Below are positions 57,004 to 64,000 of a stretch of 64,000 bases of DNA, piece after piece. A model generated the notes under the pieces. It was not told the DNA's origin, did no database searches, and saw only the letters and a program-made list of their open reading frames with translations. The translations under genes and the position numbers were made by a program. This DNA comes from Russula earlei (taxonomy: Eukaryota > Basidiomycota > Agaricomycetes > Russulales > Russulaceae), in contig JAGFNK010000068.1 of assembly GCA_025769875.1 (NCBI GenBank), positions 62,001 to 126,000 of the forward strand, given 5' to 3'. How positions within the stretch are numbered: the first letter of the stretch is position 1; each line of letters begins with the position of its first letter.

Positions 57004-59084
57004 TTTAATCATCTGTCAACTTTGCATACACTGTTGTTCCCTGTCATTTTTCATCATTGTATCTGTGCTTCCCTCTCATCCTTCTTTTTTGCTCACCTTT
57101 GCATCAACTTGTGCTCCTCCCCCTTCTGTGTCCAAAATGTCCACTCCTAAAACAGTCAAACTGTCAAGGACTCACTGTTGAACAATCCAGTTCAAGAGTA
57201 AGGGAGTAGCTCAGAGATGGGTTGACTGAGTTCAAGAATGAAGTTGGCAAGGAGTATAGTCCACATGAGTAGCAAATACCAGAGAGGTACTGGTACTGGC
57301 TGTGAGAGATGGTCATGGAGGGAGAAGGCCAGGGTGTACTAGATAGGGTGGTTGCAAAGGAGTGTTACAAACCAAGGCCAAGTCCTGGCCACATGTTGTC
57401 ATATTTCACTCAAGAGAGACCCCTCTCACTTTGCATTGCCAATCCACTTCTATTTCATGGGCTACTCTTCCTGTGGTACAAGATATCGCTGTCACAAAGG
57501 CACTATGACCAGACTAGATACCCATTTCCTAGTTGGGTAATCATCATGTGGCAGCCACATGGTGTTATGGCGTTGCGGCCGTAAGAGTGTTAGCTCAAGG
57601 TTCAGTGAGGCCAAGTCCCTGTGACTTGGTTCGAGGGGTTCAATGGGGCCGGCTCAAGGAGACCAGATCAAAGGTTTAGCATCTCAAGGCTGAGTCAGAC
57701 AATGACTCAGTCCACAGACAGAGTCGATCTTCTGGTTTCACAGAAGAGGAGGACAATGAGAGAGAGGCAGAGGAGGAAGAGGAACACAAGGGTTCCTTGA
57801 GGTGTGTTCAGGTCAAGCAAGATGTAAGCCAGCACAAGCAAGTTGTGATTGAGAGAGTATACAGGGCAAGGGATGCAACAGGAAATGGGACAAAGCTAAG
57901 CTTGGGGCATTCCCCAGCTTCTACAGGTGCTTAAATTCTGTATCTGGTGAGGCTGTACAGTACCATATGTAGAACAATAGATAAAGGTGAACCAATAGCA
58001 AAAGGAACTCAAACAATAGGTGAAACACACTATGTGAAACACAACAGGTGAAACACACTACATGAAACACAACAGGTGAAACAATAAAAGATCATCAGCA
58101 TCAAGGGATGAAACAGTAACTAAGGGGATGAGGGTGAAAGGGGAGAACAATAACAAAAGGTTAGAGACAAACTGAACAATGGGGTAATTCATGACACATG
58201 GCCACTCAGCCACCAAGGACCCAAAACAGCAACATGAACTCCTACAACTTGTTGGGTAACTCATATGATGTCATTTAGCTCCAATAACATCATGGTTGAC
58301 TGAGCAACTCCACACTGACATCATCTGCTCACCAAGCACTCCACAGTGACATCATAATGGTGTCATTGCTCCACAATGATCAGTAATATGCTCAGTCAGC
58401 CCTAAATCTGACACAAGTGAGTTTATGCCTCTACAATCCTATTGGATGGTACCAAAGAGTCTAGAATAGTTCCTGTTCTTTGTAATTGACCATGTACACA
58501 GTACATAAGCCCCAATGTAGCATGGCAGTTGTCAGACTGTCCATTTGTGATACTCTCCTTCCAAAGTACTCCTCAGTGACCACTTTGTTTAAAGTCTCCT
58601 CATCTTCAAGGTACTCTTCAATGACTGCCTTGTTTAAGGCCCCTTGCCACACTGGCCTCTAGCCTTCACCTTTGTCTCTTGCAACATGGACCAATCCTCA
58701 TCTGGTACCTCCTCATTGTTTGGCTCATCCTCCTGTTCAACACCATCTACACTGCATACCATCTGTTCCAACCCTTGCCCACCTGCTCCTGAGTCCTTAG
58801 TGATCAGCAGTACATGTCTTGACATGTGTTACATACTACAGATATGAATGCATAGTTTATTATGTACAGTATGTGCTACACAGTATGGAGTCCATGAAGT
58901 AGTGGTGGACACAGCTGACATCATGACATGCTGCAGCATGTCATGGCAAAGGAGATGTAGGTGGAGGGACTGACCATATTGTTAAGGCTCCAAAGTGCCT
59001 TAAATAAGATCAATGGTCATGTCTATAAACACATCCTACCAATATGCTTGAGTCAAGAAAGCAATACTCATGGAGGGGAAGGAG
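57004..59084. other. Transposon-derived sequence, unclassified
   Basis: Repeat-like DNA with no intact gene. Contains a pol III A/B-box-like pair (57567-57640), a 28-bp tandem repeat (58018-58090), a possible LTR-like start (TGTTGGGTAACTC near 58251) and a minus-strand acidic frame with an internal duplication (58461-58652). A 24-bp perfect palindrome lies at 58922-58945. The final part is the internal region of the LTR element that ends with the LTR at 59085. Confidence 0.5.
58018..58090. repeat. 28-bp tandem repeat, about 2.5 copies
   Basis: Unit starts AGGTGAAACACACTA and ends GAAACACAAC; copies begin at 58018, 58046 and 58074, the last one partial. Confidence 0.75.
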
Positions 59085-59519
59085 TGTTAGATCCTTCTGG
59101 AGTATGGCAACAAGATGAGAGGGGCTCTGCAGACAGGGTAGGAGTCAACTGTTTGGGATTGGCAAACTAAGTTGGGCTTAAGGCTCAACTACTATGAACT
59201 GGGGGCTTTATATAGCCCTCAGGGATAAGGTTCTCACTACTGTAAGTACTGGTCAGTGCTATAGTGGCAAGGATGGCTCATAGAAGCAATAGTTGCTTCT
59301 GATATAAACAATCTCAGTGCTGGAAGCATTAGTTGCTTCCATAGTAGCAATCTTGGTGTCATAAGTACTTTGCTAATCAGGAAATGATGTAGATAGCAGT
59401 ACAGGAACATCTGGGACAGAAGCAATGTGATTCATTCCTTCTGTATCACTTCTTCAGAAGGGTATGATCAACGTGTTCCAAATGCAATATCAAGGAACAT
59501 AAACAGTCAAGATCTGACA
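59085..59519 (+). mobile_element. LTR (435 bp) of a plus-strand retrotransposon
   Basis: Starts TGTTAGATCC and ends AGATCTGACA, giving imperfect terminal inverted repeats with the TG...CA ends. It is immediately preceded by a purine-only tract (GGAGGGGAAGGAG), which is a polypurine tract, so this is the 3' LTR and the element body lies to its left. A TATATA box occurs near 59210. The flanks show no 5-bp duplication, as expected for a 3' LTR whose partner is missing or unrecognised. Confidence 0.75.
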
Positions 59520-59962
59520 CATGCATGATGCAGATGATGCAGTCCATAGTTCAGGCACCCAGCATCTTCCGGACCCCAAACCACTCAGTAACACATATGT
59601 GGTGACCTTCCCATGTGGTATTTGCTTCAATCACCACTTTGACATACCAGCAGCCCTGATGGACAGGTGTGTTGCACTATGCACTGCAGAAGCCCTTGTT
59701 GCTGAGCAGGCTGAGGCCATCCTGCATCACCTTGATGAACAGGCTGCAGTCCTCCCCACTCATGCAGTAGGCTGCTGGCATGCTCTCAATCATGCAGAAG
59801 GGGTGGGTGGAGCCCTCAGGGACAAGGCCCATGGGCATGTAGTGGAAGCTGAGGTGGTTTTGCACAAGTTGGTTGGTGTGGCAGTAGGGTGAGTCACTGG
59901 CAATGGGGAGGAAGGTGGGCCCATGGGAGATGGTGAGATGGGGTCAGGTGGAGAGGTTGTTA
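59520..59962 (-). other. Degenerate transposon-like coding remnant
   Basis: On the minus strand two runs in one frame, broken by a stop near 59675, read as coding-like text (SMPAAYCMSGEDCSLFIKVM and then VHQGCWYVKVVIEANTTW). The family was not identified. Confidence 0.4.
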
Positions 59963-60200
59963 TGTTGGATGAAGGCTCAGTCTTGTATATGAAAGACTGA
60001 TATTAGGTTAGTAAGCTAACCTGTTGGATGAAGGCTATGTACATAATGAGTATATGTAAATGGTAAAGGAATGTGCTACTGACCTCAGTCTTGTATATGA
60101 AAGACTGAGGAAAAAAGGAACAGTGGTATCAACACAGTGTTCTAACTATCCGGTCCGTTTGGTCCGTTTCTCTGCCACATGGTGGCTGCATTTCCAACAC
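59963..60200 (-). mobile_element. 3' LTR of the minus-strand Copia element
   Basis: On the minus strand it begins TGTTGGAAATG directly after the purine tract GAGGGGGTG (60201-60210) and ends CATCCAACA, giving TGTTGG...CCAACA terminal inverted repeats. A second possible end at 60022 would make it 179 bp instead of 238 bp. Internal direct repeats (the CAGTCTTGTATATGAAAG block at 59978 and 60086) explain the ambiguity. The 5' LTR lies outside the window. Confidence 0.7.
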
Positions 60201-60257
60201 ACCCCCTCAGCCCTAGTGGCGTATTCCCATCTCCTGCATAAAATGCTCATGTTTCTC

Positions 60258-60665
60258 TCAACTCAGCCCCTTCATCAGCACATCTGCAAGTTGTTCCCCA
60301 GTAGGGATGTAAGCGAGTTTGACTTCACAGAGCTCAACTTTCTGGCGCAGGAAGTGGTGTCTCACTTCAATGTGTTTCGTGCGGTCATGGAACTCTGGGT
60401 TCTTTGCAATGGCAATGGCTGACTGGTTGTTGATATGGAGAGTGGTGGGGAGATGGGTGTCTTCACCCAATTCGGTGAGTAGACATCTCAGCCAAATGGC
60501 CTCTTTGGAGGCATGTGCTCCTGCAATGTATTCTGCCTCAGTGCTCGACAGTGCAACCGAGGCTTGTTTCTTTGAGCTCCAACTCACAGCCCCGCCTGCC
60601 AACATGAAGATGAAGCCTGATGTGGACTTGCGATCATTCATGTCGCTGGCCCAGTCTGCATCCAC
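60258..60665 (-). pseudogene. Copia RNase H fragment
   Basis: A 135-residue open frame on the minus strand begins MDADWASDMNDRKSTSGFIF and holds the Copia RNase H signature (VSWSSKKQASVALSSTEAEY), NQSAIAIAKNP and HIEVRHHFLRQKV, ending LADVLMKGLS just before the polypurine tract and LTR. Intact as a domain but separated by stops from the reverse transcriptase, so part of a dead element. Confidence 0.88.
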
Positions 60666-60949
60666 ATACCTGACTAGGGTTAGCTGAGTCCCGAGGCCAC
60701 ATTGGAAGACTAGGCATTTGTTGCTTGTGCCTCAGATGTATTGGATGGCGTGGTTGAGTGCACGTTGATGATCATTTTGGGGCACACAGCATGTCGTCCA
60801 AGGGCTGCGACAGTGAAGGTGAGGTTGGGTCAGGTGCCTAGCATGAGGTACATGATGGCCCCGAGTGCATGTTGGCAGGATTTGACATCCACATCCAGTG
60901 CGTCCACTTTCAGAAGGTGTTCATTTGCCAGCATGGGGGTGCTGATCGG

Positions 60950-61441
60950 TCAAATGTCTGACTTCCCTAGGCATTGAAGAACTTCTTCAACGTATTTCTC
61001 CTGAGAGAGTGCTATCCAGCCCTCTTCCCGGTTTTGCATGACGTGTACACTGAGTATCCAGGTTATTTCCCCTAGGTCCGTCATCTGATACTTCTGTTTT
61101 AGTTTGTTTTTATCAATGTTGATGGAATCTAGGTCATCAGAGACCATGGTGATATCATCAACGTAGAGCGCAATTATAGACAGGTGCTTGTGGTTACGAC
61201 AGATGAAGATGGCATGGTCAGCATCAGTGTGGGTGTAGCCCATGTCACCTAGTGAGTCTTTGATGTTCTCATACCAGACTCTCCCCCCTTGCTTAGTCCC
61301 ATAGACGGCTTTGAGTAGTTTTAGTACCATGCCATTTGGAATGTTGAAGCCAGGAGGTGCGTCCATGTAGATTTCGTCTTTCAGCTCTCTGTTCAAGTAT
61401 GCTGACTTGACATCCATCTGATGGACCTCTAGGTTGTGCAC
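60950..61441 (-). pseudogene. Copia reverse transcriptase fragment
   Basis: An open run of 163 residues containing VHQMDVKSAYLNRELKDEIY, YMDAPPG, LLKAVYGTKQGGRVWYE, the catalytic ALYVDD box, then MTDLGEITWILSVHV. The reading frame continues upstream to about 61610 (GSKWVFKIKRGPDGKIIKYK) without a start, and is closed above that by a TGA. The polymerase palm is therefore complete, but the polyprotein is not. Confidence 0.88.
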
Positions 61442-61870
61442 AGCAGCTAGGGTGAGGATTGCGCATAGGGATGTGAGTTTTACGATGGGTGTGAAGGTTT
61501 CATCAAAGTCAATACCTTCAATCTGGGTGAATCCCTGTGCAACAAGGCAAGCTTTATATTTGATTATTTTTCCATCTGGTCCCCTCTTTATTTTGAAGAC
61601 CCATTTGCTGCCAACTACCTTTCAGTTTTGTGGCCACAGGACGATTTTGAGCACATCCATGGACTTGAATGTGTGATGCTCATTGTCGCAAGCCATTTCC
61701 CATTCTGCCACATTGGGACGGGACATGGCTTCCACATATGTTTTTGGGTCAGTGGTCACATCAATGTGTGCCATGTTTCCTCATTCAGTACATTTCTTAC
61801 GTTACATGTACAATGTGATGGAATACCAGGGGTCGTCATCGCGAGTTGGTGCACACGTGGTATGCCTCGG

Positions 61871-62398
61871 TCATCTGGAGGTGGGCTGGACAGGTACGTT
61901 ATCCACTTTGTATGGTGCAGGTTGTACTGCTTGTATTGACAGCTGGGCAGGTGGAGCGGTGTCGACCACGCATTGCGGTTCGGCGTGTGGTGGTAGTTCT
62001 GCCTCTACCATCAGTTGCGGACCTTCCGCCCCCTCAATCTCATTTTCCACCCCATCTGCCTGTTCATTTTCGCTGTCTGAGTCGGATTTGAGGACTGTCC
62101 ACTCAACGTGCGGAATTGCTGGGCCCCCTTCATTGAATATGACATTGCACAATTCAAGGATGCGGTGAGTGGGCTGGTGGATGAGTTTGTAGGCTTTCCT
62201 CTGGGGAGCATATCCCAGGAGTGTGCACACCAGTGACCTCACATCTAACTTGGTGCATTTTTCCTCCAGGATGTGGACGAACACATGCGTGCCAAAGATG
62301 CGAAGCCATGAGAGGTTGGGTTTGTTCCCACTCCAGGCTTCCTCGGGTGTCATGTCATCAAGTGTGCATGTAGGGGTGACATTGTGGATGTGCACCAT
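61871..62398 (-). pseudogene. Copia integrase C-terminal part
   Basis: 175 residues start MVHIHNVTPTCTLDDMTPEE and AWSGNKPNLSWLRIFGTHVF, the conserved stretch after the integrase core. They continue into an acidic linker (SDSDSENEQADGVENEIEGA) typical of the integrase-to-RT spacer. The core domain that should precede it is displaced to 63308-63698 by the insertion at 62437. Confidence 0.82.
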
Positions 62399-62436
62399 GT
62401 ATTCAAGGGCGTGGAGCCAGAAGGACTTGGTGTTAC

Positions 62437-63302
62437 ACCATTTTCCTTTTACATCTACTTTTTACCTTTTGCTATGGACTGCTTGCTTTTGTACATCCCT
62501 TTACTTACTGGTCTCGTGATCTCTTATGTCTTGTGATCCCTTCTGTGTTATCATGTGATCCATACATGTCCAGGTAACACTGGATTGCTGTTACTTTCCC
62601 TTTGTTTGGTTCTCTTTCCACTTATATTCACTTCTTAGTTTTGACTGTGCAATGCTGCACATTTACTGGGCAGCACAGTTACTTGGTTCTGACTCATTTG
62701 TGGCCTCATTCCCATGACTCCTACTTATTATGACTCCTACTATACTAGTAGCACAGTCAAAGCGCAGCTATTGCTGCGCTTCTCCTGTATATATAAGCTC
62801 AGTACTTTGTGACCAAAGCCCTAAGCTTGGTCTCTTGTAGAATCCAACCTACTCTTGTCCAAACATATTTGCCTGCAACCCACTTTGCTCCTAATCCTCA
62901 AACCACATCCACCTCTCCATTTCATCAACTCTTCACACACACCAACTACCATCTACTCTACCTATCCCTTCCTTCCCTAAGAGTCTCTCTTCACTCCCCT
63001 GAGAAGAGCTCTCCTCCTTTAAGACCTACCTTCCTCCTACTCTCTCTGCATTGTTCAAGGTCCCTGATGGACTTGAACGCATATAGCTAGTGGAATCAGC
63101 CCTAGTCTATCCCATTACAAACTTACCCTAGCTTCTCAATGGACTGAGTCATACTAGGAAGGGTCTACTGGCCATAACCTGTGTAGCATAAAACACTTCG
63201 ACCACTGCAGGGATCCTTACTCTTTATACACGGGAACCGGCCCATTTCTTGAACACACCTCTACTGTCAACTTGTCTTTATGCTTGAGAACTGACATGGC
63301 TA
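62437..63302 (+). mobile_element. 866-bp insertion splitting the Copia integrase
   Basis: GTTAC occurs on both sides (62432-62436 and 63303-63307). Removing the insert plus one copy joins integrase PECHGN directly to TKSFWLHALEYM in frame, so the borders are exact. A TATATATAA box at 62790-62798 followed by a pyrimidine-rich stretch makes it resemble a solo LTR in plus orientation. The 5-bp duplication fits that, but the ends are ACC...CTA and not TG...CA, so the class is uncertain. Confidence 0.75.
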
Positions 63303-63307
63303 GTTAC

Positions 63308-63698
63308 CGTGACACTCAGGCAGCGCGGCGTCCATGAGCATTGCCTGGACTTTGTCCAGGAGCGTCTGGTTCATACGTTCCACAACACCGTTATGTTGAG
63401 ATGTGTCCAGGGTGGTGAGTTCCAGCTTAATTCCTTTCTCTGTGAGGAACTTCTGAGACTCTTTCCCAGTGTATTCGCCCCCTCCATCAGAGCGGAGGAC
63501 TTTCAGCTGCTGGCCAGTTTCGACTTCAGCACGTGCCATGAATGCCTTGAGGTGCGCAAGTGTGTCGGATTTGAATTGAAGTCCACCAACAAACACTTTC
63601 CTCAACTTGTCATCCACAAAGGTGACAAAGTACTCATGACCCTGGGGTGTTCTAGTGGGCATCTTCCCACAGATGTTGGAGAAGACGTGGCCTAACAT
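63308..63698 (-). pseudogene. Copia integrase core fragment
   Basis: A frame of about 130 residues carries DDE integrase features: FVTFVDDKLRKVFV, KVLRSDGGGEYTGKES and QHNGVVERMNQTLLDKVQAM. That is two aspartates and the glutamate of NGVVERMN. It ends where the 866-bp insertion begins. Confidence 0.85.
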
Positions 63699-63702
63699 GA
63701 CA

Positions 63703-63963
63703 TCAGTGCGTCGCCTTCAAGATTTTGAGGCGCATTTGCTTTCCCTTCAAGCATGGCTCACAAATACTGGTGGTGAGTCGCTTTCTGATAATCTCCATCC
63801 CTTTCACCATCCCTTTCTTCAGCATCTGGGTTATGGTGTTGGTATTCAAGTGGCTGAGACACCGGTGCCAAACATGTAGGGAGGCCTTGGATGTTTTGAG
63901 GCGCATGGTGAGGGCAACTGCATATGGCTTGTCACCTTCCATGGGGAAGTGGTCCAGTGTCAC
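63703..63963 (-). pseudogene. GAG-pre-integrase zinc-binding fragment of Copia
   Basis: Contains LHVWHRCLSHLNTNTITQML and SICEPCLKGKQMRLK, the HHCC zinc-binding region ahead of the Copia integrase. It is the upstream-most recognisable domain in the window; protease and gag would lie beyond the right edge. Confidence 0.8.
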
Positions 63964-64000
63964 AATGTGTGCGGACGGGGACTTGGGGGAGGATATGGCC

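Larger units (their letters stand above)
60201..64000 (-). mobile_element. Decayed Ty1/Copia retrotransposon, body
   Basis: Pol domains appear in Copia order on the minus strand, reading from the right edge. The GAG-pre-integrase zinc segment is at 63703-63963 (HRCLSHLN...CEPCLKGKQ). The integrase core follows, split at 63307/62432. Integrase C-terminal region is at 61871-62398 (MTPEEAWSGNKPNLSWLRIF). The reverse transcriptase is at about 60950-61610 with YVDD in ALYVDDITMVSDD, and RNase H is at 60258-60665 (SSTEAEYIAGAHASKEAIWL). Stops and frame breaks (for example a TGA before KVVGSKWVF near 61624, and between RT and RNase H) show it is dead. The gag part and 5' LTR lie past 64000. Confidence 0.9.

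Noticed and set aside
62432..63307. TG...CA LTR beginning TGTTACACC at 62431
   Set aside because: No matching CA end with a 5-bp duplication fits; the GTTAC duplication places the border elsewhere.
1..64000. CRISPR arrays, bacterial operons, riboswitches
   Set aside because: No regularly spaced repeats or bacterial-type gene organisation; the window is spliced eukaryotic DNA.

Overview
The window is nuclear DNA from a filamentous basidiomycete, most likely an agaricomycete. Genes are packed with introns of about 45-80 nt with GTRNGY donors and CTNAY-like branch sites. Coding regions are GC-rich, and several families are typical of this group: an I66-like protease inhibitor, an intron-rich cytochrome P450, a Ran1/Ksp1-type kinase and an ALY/REF mRNA export factor. 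Gene models below were built by joining exons by eye so that family motifs run in frame across GT-AG (rarely GC-AG) junctions. All are predictions from sequence alone.

Layout. 0.5-6 kb: mitochondrial ribosomal protein uS5m (+), a Ran1/Ksp1-like kinase (-) and a KEN-box protein (+). 6.9-9.1 kb: a shattered NCS1 nucleobase/allantoin permease pseudogene (+). 9.2-13.2 kb: a 6-phosphofructo-2-kinase whose phosphatase half has lost its catalytic histidine (-), then ALY/REF (-) and the copper chaperone ATX1 (+) back to back. 13.2-16 kb: no supported gene. 16-21.3 kb: a bHLH transcription factor (+), a four-helix small membrane protein (+) and an intron-containing tRNA-Thr(AGU). 21.3-24.7 kb: simple repeats and no clear gene. 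24.7-28.3 kb: a basic nuclear-type hypothetical protein and the circularly permuted mitochondrial GTPase MTG1 (+), whose stop codon lies in the first of three diverged ~175-bp repeats. 28.7-32.3 kb: gene-poor.

32.3-47.3 kb is a dense conserved block: RPB11 (-), ribosomal protein uL15 (+), a RING E3 ligase of MGRN1 type (+), a Gin4/Hsl1-type kinase with a C-terminal KA1-like region (-), a single-pass membrane protein (+), a mitochondrial helical-repeat protein (-) and the SWI3/RSC8 remodelling subunit (+). 47.3-50.2 kb has no convincing gene. 50.2-52.7 kb is a 19-exon P450 with one apparent frameshift, and 54.9-55.5 kb is the I66-like inhibitor.

From about 52.8 kb the sequence shifts to accessory DNA. 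From 56 kb it is almost entirely transposon-derived: a 928-bp poly(A) retroposon with a 14-bp target duplication, an LTR with a polypurine tract, and a decayed Ty1/Copia element on the minus strand. The Copia element runs off the right edge, and its integrase is split by an 866-bp insertion flanked by a 5-bp duplication. No single operon-like system spans the window. The genes are mostly housekeeping (translation, transcription, chromatin, mRNA export, glycolytic control, copper delivery) with an accessory right arm.
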